From assembly GCA_949296455.1 (NCBI GenBank), contig CASFOZ010000002.1:71574-135573 (forward strand): a DNA stretch of 64,000 nt, in the 5' to 3' direction. Made by a program: the position numbers and the translations under genes. The notes under the pieces were generated by a model. The model was not told where the DNA came from. It did not search any database and saw only the letters and a list, made by a program, of their open reading frames with translations. The DNA comes from an uncultured Eubacteriales bacterium. GTDB taxonomy: Bacteria; Bacillota; Clostridia; Christensenellales; CALVMC01. How positions within the stretch are numbered: position 1 is the stretch's first letter; each line of letters begins with the position of its first letter. Of the stretch, positions 47,601 to 62,600 are shown in pieces.

Positions 47601-50600
47601 ATATGCTGTATTTTTAATAGATTGAGCATTGCTGTTTTCTATATTATAGAATTTACCTTGGTCGGAAATATTTAAAATATTTGCTCTTATAGTACTGCTG
47701 TTACCGTTATAAGTATAAGAGTAATCGGGAGCGCCTATATATTGATATATTGCTTCTATAACCGTATCTTCCTGTAAAGAATTAAATTTATAAGAATACT
47801 TATAAGGACTCAAATAATTATCGCTGCCGGAAATTCTGTATCCGATAAATATATAAGAATTCAGCGCACCTATATAACTGTTTATGTTGCTTGAAATATT
47901 GCTGTCGTTTTCTTTGTCTTCATCCGAATAAATAAAGGTAACGGAACCGTTATTGTCAAGACTGTAATTTTTCTCGTCGTCCAGAACATTTCCGCTATCG
48001 GTTACAAACTGAACGGTTATTGCAAGTTTTCTCGTAAGAGTTATAGAAGAAGTTTTTGTAGCGAGATTAAAGTATTTAATAAAATCGGTACTCAAATTAC
48101 TTTCCGAAATCGAACTCATATCCGCAACATAACCGTTTTGAAGTTCGAGTCTTAAATTATTTGTAGAATCGTTATAGAATAAATTGAACTCGTCCGCATT
48201 TTTAAGATTTGCAATTTTTATATATAAACCTTTTATTCCGCTTAATTCTGAATAAGATTTTCCTGCGAAGGTATATTTGGTAAGAATATCGCTGCTGTCT
48301 GAAACGCCGGTAGCCGCAAGATAGGAATTTGTAACGGTTGCGCCTGTCAACATTTCCCCTATAATATAATCGCCTTCGGGACAAAGTATAACGTCGAATA
48401 AAACATTCTCTATTTTGCCTGTCGAAGAAAGAGTTTCGATAGCGTTGTTAATCATTGTTTTATCCAATTTAACTGTTCCGTTTTTAACGGTTCCGCTGAC
48501 GGTATCGAAGAAGGTATTGGAAACAATCAATCTTTTTCCGTTAAGGTCGAATACCATACCCGAGGGAACATTGAGCAATATAGCCTCATAACAGATAAGG
48601 TCGGACATTAATTTAGCAGTACCAGCCGTAAGGTTTGAATCTCTTAAAACCTTGACATCCTCGGCAGATTTAAGTTCGTAACCGCTTGCGCCCGTGTTCA
48701 AGGTGACCACAAACTTGAAGGTACTCGTTCTGTAAACATCGCTTTCTTTAAGGGTTTTGTAAGTCTCGGTGTAATAAGTTGTTCCTACAGTATTTCCGTC
48801 TGCATCCTTACCGGAATAATCGACGAATTTATAAAGCGTATTCTGAGCATTTTCTGAAATACTGAACACAAATTCGCCGCTTGAGGAAGAAGAGTTAAGC
48901 ATATTCTGAGACTGATAGTAAATTACATTTATTTTTTCGGTTCCGATAACAGGTTCCGAAGAATAATAAGATATCGCCCATACATTGTAATTTTTATTTG
49001 AGATACCGAATTTTATCTGTTTGTTTCCGAAGTCATAAAGCAAATCGTAAATATTTGCGGTATTGGAATTTAGAACGAAAGGACTGTCGTTTTCATAAGT
49101 AAGATTTACTGTAATAGTATTTCTTCCGCCCTGTATAACACCGTTAAAGTTTGTCAAAGTATAACTTTGAGTTAAATCGGATATACCGCTGCCCGAAAGG
49201 GTGATATTGTTTTCTATTCTGACCGTGACATTTGAAGAGTCAACGGAAGATATGCTTTTCATAAATGCTACAAAGTCAAGATAGTCGGTTTCGTCAGCTA
49301 TTGAAGTAACTGTAAATATTTTGATATTGACATTGTCATAGAAAGACATCGCACCGTTAAGGTTGTTCAATGTAACATTTGAATTTATGATATTATAAAC
49401 GAGTTTACCGTCGGAATCTTTATATTCCGCATAGATATAAGCGTCGTTACCGTTTGCTGATTTTACCGTGAAAATTCCCTCTGAGACGTTAACTTCATAA
49501 TATCCGTCTGCTTGATTTAATACATATATGTTTTTAAGATTTAAAATACTTCTTCCTGAATAATCCGTTAATAAGTAGGATTTTTCGACAACGCCGTTAT
49601 TTGTTGCAGCCACTAAATAATTGTCGTGCTGACTTGCGGCTGCCGACTTTCCGTCAACGATAAGCAGCGAAGAAATAGTTCCCGTATTTGTATTTACGAA
49701 AACAGGATAACTTGCGGAAGAAGTATAAGCCGTCTTTCCGTAATCGCCAAGGAAGGAAATTTTTAAAGAATTGATATTTCCGCTATTATTTTTTATAAAG
49801 CCTTCCTGATAAGAATACCCTGCCGAAGAATTGAGATTCAATTCTATTCCGCTTAAATTCCCCGAAAGAGTTTCAATAAAGTAATCTGAGGCGGAAGACA
49901 AGGAAATCGTGATTTTCCCTTTACCTTCTATACTGCCGGAAAATTCTTTAATCGAAGACGGATTAATTAATTCAATATTCGAATTATCCGCTATGCTGAA
50001 AGTTTTATCGGAAAGAATATCCTCATTGAAATTCGAAGCATTTGTAACCGAAGATAATAAATCAAAAACTGTTTGACCGTTTGTATTATTTATATTTTTA
50101 TCAATAAGAACGATAAAGCCGTGGAAAACATTATCGAGAGAAACGGTATCGATAAAATATTTATTGTCATTGTTATTTAAAATATTATAACCGCTTTCCG
50201 TTTTTTCAAAGGCTAAATCGGCAAATTCGGAATTATATATTTTAATAGCCTTTATTCTTTCCCCGTCGAATCCGGAAGAAAGAGTATTGGCTTTTTCATT
50301 TGCAAGAAGCATTTTGCAGTTATTTACATTTGAACCGGTAAACATATTTTCGGTAATATTATTGGAATAAATAAGTATATTAGAAACACTGCCCGAAGTG
50401 CTTGAAGAATTAATTTTCATACCCGCCGAAGTTTGGTCGTTTACTATAATATCGGTTATATCGCCAAGAACATTAAAGAGGCTTTTAATTTCCTGAATAT
50501 TTCCCGTAACATTTATAACTTTATCGTTACCGTTTAATGTAACAAATGAATTTATCGAAACATTCGAAGAATTGATTTTTGAAATATCTACAATCAAATT

Positions 50601-53600
50601 TTCTACAATATTAATCGTAACTATGTTACCCGACGAGCCTGAGACATATTTAAGAGCCAATAAATCGTCGCCATACTTTATATCCTTGCCGAATCTTAAA
50701 ATATATTTTTGATTTTCGGAAGTTTTTGCTATACTTACAGACGAAGAATTTGCAGTAACGGTATTATCGTATACGCCGTTTTTATAAAGAGTAAGTATAT
50801 TGTCTTTGGTAATGTTTGTGAAGGTAATAATATAATTACTAGCGTCTGAATTAGTAATTATAAAGTGTTCGCTAACATTTTCCAAGCCCTCAACGGAAAC
50901 GATATTTAAGCCTGTCGTATTATCGATATTTGCATAATCGGACATATTGAAAGAAACGGCAAAGGAAGAAATTGCTTTTTGAAGCTGTGAATTTTTATAT
51001 GAAGGAATAACTCTTCCTGCCATAACAGAGAAGTGGTCGATATATCCGAAGTTTTCTATCTGCGACAAACTTGTACCCTGCCTTAAAAAATCACCGCCGT
51101 TAAAGTAAACATAAACATTTGAAACCGAAGAGTTCGTTCTGCCTGCAAAACCGCCTGCATAAGCAAATTCCCCTGCAAGGATATTATTGAGATAGAAAGA
51201 AACATCGGTTAAGTTGATTATTGCAGAAGAAACATTTTCTTCGCTGTAAGAAAGATTTGCTCCTACAAAGCCGCCGAGATTGGCAGTCTGACCGGTACCG
51301 TAAACGGCTGAATTACTCATTGTCAAATTGGAATTTTCGATAACGCCCGATTCAGTCTTTCCTGCAAAACCGCCTACTGCATTATTTGCCGTAAGAGTGG
51401 AATTCGATACGGAAACATTAGAATTATAAATACCCGTATCTGAAACATTGAGACCTACAAGTCCGCCTGCGCTTCCGCCTGAAGAAACAATCGAAGAACC
51501 GTTTGTAATTTGTACGCTGCAAGAAATTATTTTTCCGTTATTTCTTCCTACAAGTCCGCCTGCGAAATTTGTTCCGCTGACAGTTCCCCCGGAAATTCTG
51601 ACGGTAACGCTTTCAACTGTTCCCTCGTTGATTGCGGCAAGAACACCTGTTATATCGGAGCCGGAAATAGTAGAACTCAATTCAACTAAAAGATTTTTAA
51701 CAGTAACATTTTTTGCAATGTAACCGAATAATCCCATATTTGCATATTCATTAGCAAACACTCCCGAAATTACGGATATGGTCTTATTGTTTCCGTCGAA
51801 TACGAATGAAAAATCCGAAGTAGTTACAATAGGTTGTATCAAGGCAGCCTGTGAAGAAGTAATTGTAATATTATTTACAAGTTTAAAGGTTTTAAGTGAC
51901 CCGTCTGAATTTGTAATTCCGCTGAATTTATTGCTGTTGACTGAATCTATAAAATAAATAAAGTCATTGAAATCGGCAATATCTGTTTTAATAAATACGG
52001 CATAAACATACTGAGCGGTACTGAATACCGACGCATTTAAATCGGATTCCGAACTTATTTGTTCTGGATTGATTTCACCTAAATTTTTATAGTAACCCGA
52101 AAAATACTGCATATTACTCGTGAATACAATATTATTTGAAATAAATTCAGCCGTCACCGAACCGTCGCCTATAATTTTCAGAACGGAAACAGCCGATTGA
52201 TTTATAGCGACAGATGAAAACTCGTCTATAACCGCCCATGCCGATGATGAACCTGTACCGTCAAGAACATAGATAACCGTTCCCGACGGAGCGGAAAGAT
52301 TATCCTGCGAAACATTTACGACCGCAACGGAACTCGATGTTCCCGAGTTATAAGCTATGGCTCCCGCAACGGTAGCATAAATACCGTTGTTTGCCTTTAT
52401 AGAACCGCCTTCGTTGAAATTAACGATAATTCCTTCAACGGTAAGAGTGTAAGCGGAATCCGAATAAATTGCGCCTGCGGCACCCGAACCGTTATGGGAA
52501 AGAGTTACGGAATTATTTATATCTATTTTAAGATTGGAAACGGCACCTGTGTTGAACAAGATACCGAGACCTATTTTGGAATACATAACATTCGATTCTA
52601 TGTTTCCGTAAAGAACAAAGGAAGAATTTGTGACCCTGCCCTGATTATTGTAAATAAGACCTGCAAACTCGTAAATATTTACCGAAGAATTTTGAGCGAC
52701 TGTAACTGCGATATTATTCAAAGTACCGTAATTATAAAGAACGGCAGCGGCAAATTTTGAAGAAGAATTTGTATTCCCTTCTATATTTACATTTACATCT
52801 GAAATACTACCGTAATTATAAATCGCTATCAATGCGCTATCGTTTTTTATTAAATTTTCCGAACCGGTAGTTATTAAATTGAGATTTAAAACCTTACCGC
52901 TTTCATCTATTCTGTTAAACAGAGCGGAATCGGGTTTTAATGTTATTGTGTTTCCGTTTCCTTTAAAGGTTCCTCTAAAACCTTTGGACTGAGTACCGGC
53001 AGAAAGATACGAAACGGAAGACAAATCTATCGAAGACAGAACATCAAAAGTCATCCCCCTTAAATCCAGTCCTGCCGAGACAGCATAGGAAAGTTCCATC
53101 ATATCGTCGGGAACGGAAATTGCAAGGTTTAAAGCAATCAGACTGATATCGAGATTTTTATCGTTTACGGTAGAAGAATAAGACTGTATATTATTTGAGC
53201 TTGTAACTCCGCTCAAACTTGTCTGAGTCTCGTAATTTCTGAACCAGTTAATGTAATAACCTGTTTTAACGTCTGTTTCGAATACGATACCCGAAGTCGA
53301 AAACTCATATCGGAAAATATCGTCGGAAGCAGCCGCAACAAATGTATTGATACCGGTAGGACGGGTAAAGTCAAAATAATTTTTGGCAAAACAAACAATC
53401 CAGCTGTTAGTTATGGAATAATTAGAAGAGCCTATCATTAAAAATTCTTTTTTCAAAGCTTCACTTTCACTGTTTGCAGTCTCGTTCAGATTGAAGCCAA
53501 ACCCGTCGCCTATTTCGAAAACAACGTTTTCGATTTTTCCGCCTAAATTTCTGATAAGACTTGCCTGCCTTACTGTCCCTAAACCTAAAATTCCGTCAGC

Positions 53601-56600
53601 CACTATTCTTATGTTTCTGATAGCGGCGTTTGTACCCATAACATCGATTAAATAACCTGTTTCGAGATTTTTTAATCTTAAAGTATATCCTTGTCCGTCA
53701 AGAGCAATATCGAATTTATTGAATCCTTTCGACAAACTGCCACTTAATAATATGTCGTTAGTTAAAAATGCGGTAATACCTATATAATCTTCGGCATCGT
53801 AATCAGTTATTTGATTCAATGAATCAATCAGATCTTCAAAATCTTTTTCACTTTCTATTCTGATTTTAAAGGAAGTTGCAAACATCTGAGTATTATTTGC
53901 CGATAATTCCTGGGGAGAATTTTGTATGAATATTTGATTGAAAACCCCGTTTTCTTTGAAGCCGATATAAATATTTCTACTTGATGTTACTTTCAATTTG
54001 TTATTGCTGTAACTGAAAACAATATCATAAATATCTATTGCGGCTGTACTTAAAATATTAACTCCGTTCAATAAATCGCCGTCGTTAACGCCGCTTAATT
54101 TAACGGGTATAGCCGATTTGTCCGTTCCGTTTTTAACAACAAGATAAGAGTTCTGAATTTCAGCATTATCTCCTACTGCCGCAGCGAATCTGCCCGAGGC
54201 TGTATTGGAATTTAATTGACTCTCGTTATAATAAACAACGGTATTTGTAACCTTTCCTTTTATAATACCCGCAAGTGCACCGGTATAATCGCTTGTCGAA
54301 TCTCCCAAGACGCTTTGATTCATTTTAACTATTAAATTTCTTACTTCCCCTTCGATTATACCGAAAATACCCGTATTTTCCTTACTCGTAAGACCTGCGT
54401 TTACGGTTATGGTATATCCGTTACCGTCATATGTGGCTTTGAACCCGTCTATTCCGATAGGGTCAAAGAAGGAATTTATCTCAATATCGGCACTTTGGAT
54501 ATAAACCAATCCCGGCACATTATAACTTGTAAAAATCTTATTCGCTATATTTGTCGATAAATTATTCAAGTCTGTAAAATTAGAAATAACGAACTTATTA
54601 TAGACTATATAAGAAACACCGTAATTTCCTACATCATAAGTTTTTTCAAGAACAGAAGCATCAGAATCCGTTTGGAAAATTTCACCGTTTCCTAAAATTA
54701 TGCTTATTTTATTTTTTATATCGTAATTATAATTAATTGCGCCGTTAGTTTTAATAAAATCAACAGTCAAATTTTGTGACCCTAACGATAAGCTGAATTT
54801 TATTCCTATACCGGGTAAATCGTTACGGACAAGGAAGGTTGTCGATTTTTCGTTCAACGCAGAACCCGAATTAGCGGAAAAGGCATAAAATTCCTGATAG
54901 TTTTTAAACCATACATTATTTACTTTTTCTGCATATTTTTGATATCCTGCAATACCGCCAATAGATGCCATATCGCTGATACCGTTTTCAAGTTCAATGT
55001 TATAGTCTAAATCAACCAGAATATTATTAATCGAACCTTCGCTGTACCCTGCGATGAAACCGAAGAACAGCGAATCTTTTCCTACAGTAATATCACCGTT
55101 TGTCTTTATTGTCAAATTGAAAATCTGACCGGCAGCTCCTAATCTTCCTACAAGACCTGAATACATTAACCCGTTTTCAAAACTGAAATTCGAACCTAAA
55201 GTTATTGTATTATAATTACCGTTAATTGACCCGTTGAATGTATAAACTTCTCCCTCCGGCACTCCTAATGGCTGATATCCGCTGATATCCATAACAAAAT
55301 TGTTTGTGATATTTATAGTAATACCCTTTAAATCGAAATCGTGAGAATAACCGGCTACATTTGAGAAATCGGTTGCACTATTAACGTCAAAGTCGAGATA
55401 AACGGCAAAGTAGTCTTTATTTGACATACTCTGAGAAAATTCAAAAGAATTAATATTCTGTCCCGAACCGGAAACTTCATCTTCGTAAAAACCGCTGCCG
55501 CCTAAGCCGTTCACGGTAATGATACCGGCGTCCATAGAAATATCAACTACGTTGGCTCCGTTCACAGAGTTAGAAGAAGTATAGCCTATAATATTCAAAC
55601 GGTTAAGTCCGAAATTATTTTCCAAAGCGTCGCTGTAAGCATTGTTTTTTGCAATAAGCCATACATTTGACAAGGCGGAATTGATATAACCGAAAACGCC
55701 GCCCGGAAGACTCTTTGCAGAACTTACATTCACCTGACCTTTCGAACCCTCGGAAGCAGAACCGTATTTCACGTTATTTCTTATAAGTACGACAGAATTT
55801 GAAACAGTACCCTCGCAGTAAGCAGCAAGAGCGCCGGCATAACTCGTACCTGTAATAATACCGTCGAGAATAACGGCAATATTTGAAATTCTGCCGTTAC
55901 TTCCCATATATCCTATAAGACCTGCATAATCGGCATAAAGATTTACATTTGAAGAAATCGTAACTTTATGGTTATTGCCGTTAACAACTCCGTTGAAGCC
56001 GGTATAAACGTTGCCGTAAACATCGGTCACGGAAAAATTGGGATTTCCGAGAGGAACGAATTCTGCGTCCGACAGAATATCGAGATTGCTGTTTATATTA
56101 ATCCATATACCGAAAAGATAAGCGGTATTCGAAGTATTGAATATATTTGCGATATTTACTAAATCGGAATAAGAATTTATTTCGGTAACGATCTGCGAAA
56201 GATAATAATCGAGACCTGTTCCGGTAGCCGGCAGATTATAGACATAAGTCAAAGTTTTCGACGTATCGACATCGAAAGCATATCCTGTATTTCTGTTATA
56301 AACTTTGACCGAGTTATTGTAAGGGAAGATAATTTCAGAACTTGCGACAACAACAGAGACGCTTATAGTATTACCTGTAAACTCGGCATTAATGGTACCG
56401 TTACCTGCGACGCTGAAAACATTTATACCGCTGCTGTCGAAATTGCTGGGATTTATAATAAGATTATTTCTTTTAACAAGCCAGGAGTTAACATCTGAAT
56501 AAACCGTCGTGTCGTAAGAAACGCCTGCGAAATATTTGGCTGCTATATTATTATCTGCAAGGTAGGTCAAAAGACCGTTAACGGTGCCTCCGATTCTGTA

Positions 56601-59600
56601 TCCTATCGCACCTGCGGCAAACCCTGACGACGCATTGAGATTTTTAATTTTACCTAAAATATAAACTGAACTTTGCGAAATATTTGCATAACCTGCGCCT
56701 AAAAGTCCGCCGACAGCGCCGCCCAAAATACTGAAAGCCCCGAAATTAACGCTGTCCGAATAATCGTTACCTTCGCTGTAAATACCGTAACCCTGCGCAA
56801 TATTTACGGTAGTATTAAATAAATTACCGTTAAGCATCTGAACGCCCAAAGCGCCGCCTGCAACGGAACCCGTGTAAATGTTTCTTGAAACATTTACGGT
56901 AGTAAAATAAACGGAAGAATTGGTATAGTTTTCAGCAACCACTCCGCCGAAAGTACTTATAAAAGAAACTTTATCGTCATATACGGAAGAGCCTATAATA
57001 TTTACCGTATTGACAAGATTGGAAAGACTTGAACTTCCGACGCTTGCTTGATTAAAAAAGACTAACCCGCCGAATTTGTAAACATTTATCGGATCGAAAT
57101 CGCTGTTATAATCGGCTTTGATACCTGCAACAATTCCAGCCTGATTATAAACGATACCGCCTGAAAAAGCCACTCTCGATTGATTTGCGGATATCGATTC
57201 GCTTCCGACAATACCGTATATGTAAGTTGCCGCAGAGTAAATATTACCGTTATTGTAATTAGCAAGGCCGCCGAAAACGGCATTATTGGAAACAGGCAAC
57301 AGTTTAGCGCCTGCACCTAATCTGAAAAAGGTTGTATAACCCAAATCGGCAGAACTTTCAATCGTTCCGAAATTCCACCAAGCGATACCGCCGAAACTGT
57401 CGGTTTTAACCGAGCCCGTACTTTGAGAAGAGAAGGTACCTATTTCGACCGAGCAGTCGGAAATTAAGCCGTTTTCGTTATTTCTTAACACAATTCCGCT
57501 AAACAAACCTTCAACGGAACCGATTTCTATATATGACGAATAACGGATATTTACATCTTCGATAGTACCGTTATTATAATAAGCAATACCGTAGAAATTG
57601 GAATGAACACTGGAATTTGCGGAATTGTTTAAATAAGTAATATTTACATTATTTATTCCGCCGTAGCGTGAAATGTTGTAAAACAGCGAAACGAAATAAT
57701 TCGTTCCCGAAGAAAGATAAAAGTTTATATTATAACCGTTTCCGTTAAGTATGCTGTTAATTTCGTTTGAACAATAAAAGCCGCTGAACATATTCCCTGT
57801 ATTGATATCGGAAGCCGTTCCTATATTGAAATCTATATTGCTAACGAGATAGAACTGAATACCTTTATAAGAACCAACTGTCTGGTTAAAGTAGGCTCTC
57901 AAATCCGATTCGGAATCGATCTGATTTTGTATATAATACACTGCAATATTTTTACCGTCGTAAGTATAAGAGCCGCTGCTTGAATAATAGGAAGATAAAT
58001 CGGTGCTTATAGAATAAGTTGTTCCGTCGTCGTAGTCCAAAAAGCCTATAAAAGGAATTTCTTCGCCTTTCGAATTGAGAATGGTTTGCTTTGCCGTAAC
58101 GGTGAGTTGCCCTAAGGAATCCTTCGTTACGGAAAGGGCTCCGAAGTTTTCATTATCCGCACCCTGCCCGTAAACCTTGATTAACGTTGCTTTATAAGTT
58201 GAATTAGCATTAGCTGCTCCTGCCGCAATTTTAAGAGAAGAGGTATCGTAATTGCCGCTAACTATAACTAAATTATTAAGAAACTGCACCCCGCCCGTTC
58301 CGATAACGGCATTGGGAAGATTAGCCGAATTGAGTCCGTTAGAAAGTACTACCGCATTGTTTGTTATGACAGAACCGTTTACAGCCTGACCTGCTACAAG
58401 TCCGTGAGTACCCGTAAAAGGAGAATTTTTAATATTGTTATTTACATAAACAATACATCCGTTTACAGTGCCGCCGCTTTCAACCTTACCCGCAACACCG
58501 CCGAATATGCTTGTATTATCCGTTGCGCTTATTGTGCCGCCCGAAAAACTTACCGAACAGTTATTTATCCTGCCGCCCGATAAGACTTCTTTTGCAATTG
58601 CGCCGAAAGTTGAATTATTTAAACTCAATACCGCAGTGGAAGTAAATGTTACATTTATATTATCGACTCTGCCGCTTAACTCTTTTACAAGAGCGGCACC
58701 TTGTACCTGAGTTCCCGTAAAAGTCCCCGAATAATTTAAGTTAAGATTAATAATAGTCCCGGAAGCCGCTACGGAATTGAAAATACTTCCTAATGTTTTA
58801 TTAACGGTAATAGTGTAATTGTTTCCGTTGAAAGTGCCTTCGAAATTGTTAAACAGGCTAACCGTGACCGAATTAAGGAAAGTCAAATCCGTTCTGAGAT
58901 TAATAACGGAATTTTTAAATGTAACGCCGGCTTGGGCAAGCCTGTTAAAATCAGACAGATTATTTATGTCCGTGCTGTAAACGAAGAAAGCGCCGACTAC
59001 ACTTCCCGTATGGGAAGCCGTCAAGCTTATAGTAATTTCATTTGAAGCATTTGTAATTGAGCCGCTTATTTGGGGATTTCCTGTCGCACTATAATAATTT
59101 CCGTATCTTATCTCGTTAAAGTAATTGATTTTAACGGTACCTGCGCTTATAGTTGCGGTAAATTTATCCATAAACCCTGCGCCTTTACCGTAACTACTAC
59201 CTTCTTCACCCACAAGAATTTCAACGGCATTATAGTAAGAAACATAACTTCTGACGGTTGTAATTTCATTGTTTATATTTATACTTTTATCTATACCGGC
59301 AAATGTATTATTATTTTCATAATCAATACGAATATTACTAAAATTATATAAACCGCCAACAAAATGGTATCTATAAGAAAAACCAGTTTTGTTATCCTCT
59401 CCCGTAGTTGTATCAACGCCGATAAAATAACTCTTCGTATAAGGAACATTATTTGCCTGATCCTTTGCAATAAAGTCCTCGTAAATTACCGCACAGTTTT
59501 TAGTTACAACATTTATCGGAAATAAGGCGTTTCTGTGAGCAGTCGCCAATGTAAATAAAGAGATAAACTCCGAAACGCTGTTTAAATATGCCCACTCTTT

Positions 59601-62600
59601 ATTTCTTTTCTTTCCCGGGGCGGAAGCTGCCGACGAATAATCGAGTCCGCTTAAATACTCCGCAACGGTATCTATGGAATTGAATGCATTAAGACTTGTA
59701 AATATAACTGAAATATCTTGAAAAGAAGTGCCATCATCTCTTGAACCATTAACTCTTCCACTGAACCCGCCTATATAAACGCCTAAATCGGAATTTCTCA
59801 GTTCGATTGTATTCATATCGAACTTTCCGCCGCTGTATAAAGTAGGACTCTCTATATTAGATTCGACATAAGCTGCGCCGTCGAATTTTTTAACGAATTT
59901 GTTGACTGCAACAGAAATTCTATTATAAGTACCGCCCTCTATTCTGCCTATAAACCCGCCTAAATACATGAGCATGCTGTAAGCGCTGTAACCGTAAATG
60001 GTTCCTGCATTTTCAGAGCTGCAATCGGAAATGCTTGTGCGGTAACTTTTTCCTGCAAACCCGCCCGCACCGCTTCGAACATTTGCGGCGTATGCTATAA
60101 CGGAAGCCTCGCCTACTTTATCCACACTGTGCTGAGAGGACACAAAAGGATTGGAACTTGCTATATAGCTGTTTGAAGATGATATAACCTTTACATTCTG
60201 AATTGTAGCAGAATCAGTATCATTTTCCTCTAAACCTACAGCCCCCGCAAAGGCACCCGCAAAAACTTCCTTAAAGACGCCGTCTGCACCTTGCGCCACT
60301 ATATAAGCGTTATTTACTATATTCAAATTTGTAACGGTAGCCTTATTTGTTATAGCGCCGAAAACGCCTGCGTAGTACATTTCATATATAACCGAGCCTT
60401 GATTTAAGGTTATGGTATAACCGTTGCCGTAAAATTTTGAGCCGAAACTGACGCTTGCACTGCCGAGGGGTAAAAGTCTGCTTTCAAAGGTTATATTCGC
60501 CATAAGATTTATTTCAATTCCCTCTATATAACCTGCTCCCATAGAGTAATCGTATGCTACCCTGTTAAAGTCGGCTGCCGAATAAATTTCATCCTTGAAA
60601 AACTCGATTAAAATCATTTTTCCAATACCGTCAAACCTTTCCGTTATAGACTCTCCTAAAGTAAAATCCAGAGCGGAAAGGGTATTGCCATCAAACCGTG
60701 CCGAAAAAAGGGAACTGTTTTGAGAATATAAGTTCGTGTTCGTGCTAATCTGTTTTTGCTTGTTTAAATTATAAGTTTCTTCTAAACTGAGCTCACCATA
60801 ATCTGCCGTATACACGCCGTAATTGCCGCTGTCGTCACGGTATAAATTTTCGGGATTTTTAATCGATAAAATAAGGTCGCTGCCGCCTGCTATAACCTCC
60901 GCAAAGCCGCCGCCTGCAATAAAAACCTTTTTACAGTAATTTAAATCATAGGTATCCAAAAGCCCCGTTACAGGCGCTAAAACTAAAGTATTAATAAATT
61001 TATTTTTTATGCTATCAGGAAGATTGGAATTACCGAAAATCGCATTTGCGTCGTTTCTATTATAAGTCTCCGTCCAGTTTGTACCGTCCATCGAATTATT
61101 TTTAATTACAGAATAATTCTGAATAACCGAAGAGGATATGGCGTTTGAAAAAATTACAGCATTGTTTGAAAATGTAATATTTGAATTACTTTCATCAATA
61201 TTACCTACAAAACCCCCTGTATACTGATCTGCATAATAATTTGCGGAAGTTGTGCTGACAGCACTGCCGTTTAAAGAGAGTACCGAATTTGATATATTGC
61301 CGTTAACATACCCCGCAAAACCGCCTGCATAAAACTTATTTTCTTTTGAATCTTCGTCATAAATCTGATAAGCGAAATTTAAAACCGAAGAAGTTGCTAT
61401 AACATAAACTTTATCCACCGCAGAATCGAGCCTTGCAAAGCCGAAAGAGTTGTATGTATTTGTGTTATTCCCAGAACTTGTAGTTCTCGGCGACGCCATA
61501 TAACTGCAACCGTTAAGATTGAATACAATATTACTACTGTTCCCGCTAAGAGCGCCTACGGTACCCATATAAAAGGCTCCTGCGCGTTTTGTAGTAAAGG
61601 TATTTGCTAAGCTTGAAGAAGTTGCGTTTACCGTTATATCGGTTAATGTCCCCTGCGCATGAGCAATAAATGTACCTAAATACAATTCCATAGAGACATT
61701 GTTTGCAGGCTGCTCGCTTGTACTTGTTAATGTTATACTTAACTCTTCGGCATTAAAAATTACATTGTTTAATGAAGAAGAATTTGTTATTCGAGCTATA
61801 AAACCGCCCATTGCCGTCGTATGTGTGGCGGTGAAATCTGCATTGTCGAGTTCTGAAAGCAAATTTAAATTTTTGACCGTTGCAGTTATATTTTGAAATG
61901 CAACATTATTTGCATACCCGAAAACCGCACCGAAATAGTTTTCGACATCGTTCTTGTCATTCTGAGTATACTTAATAGTACTTCCGTTACCGTTTATTAC
62001 AATATTTAGATTTTTTACGGTAGCATTTTGAATATTTGCAAACAAAAGCCCGAAAGCGCTGCCGTATGCGGAAGCACTAACTTCAAACTCGGTAGCCGAA
62101 CCGGTATAATTGATTGTTATGGTATGACCTCTGCCGTCGAAAGTAACTTTGTTACTTGAATCCTTGCCCGATAAATATAAGAAATGCCCGTGTTTTGGAC
62201 TGATTGTTATATCATTAGTGAGATAAAAGTAAGAACTATTATAATTACCGTAAGCCTTGTTATTATTACCATCATTATCGAATATTGTATTACTGGGTCT
62301 GCTTAAATCAGAAGAAGTAATTTCAGTTCCGCTTTGAAGTTCTCCGCTAACCGTTGCGCCGCCCGTCACGTTTCTTCCGTTGAAAGTTTCTTCGGAAAGG
62401 ACGTTGCCGTAGGAAGTTTCGTAAGAGATATTGCCGTCATAACTTTGATCTGCCGCAAACTCATAGTCGAGTTTGTCGCTGCCGTATGTAATATCGCTCT
62501 TTTCGGAAGATAAAGAAATAAGACTTTGAGTATTAAGACCGCTGAAAATACAGGAAAAAACTATTGCCGCAATCAGCAACAATACGATAAATCTGACCGA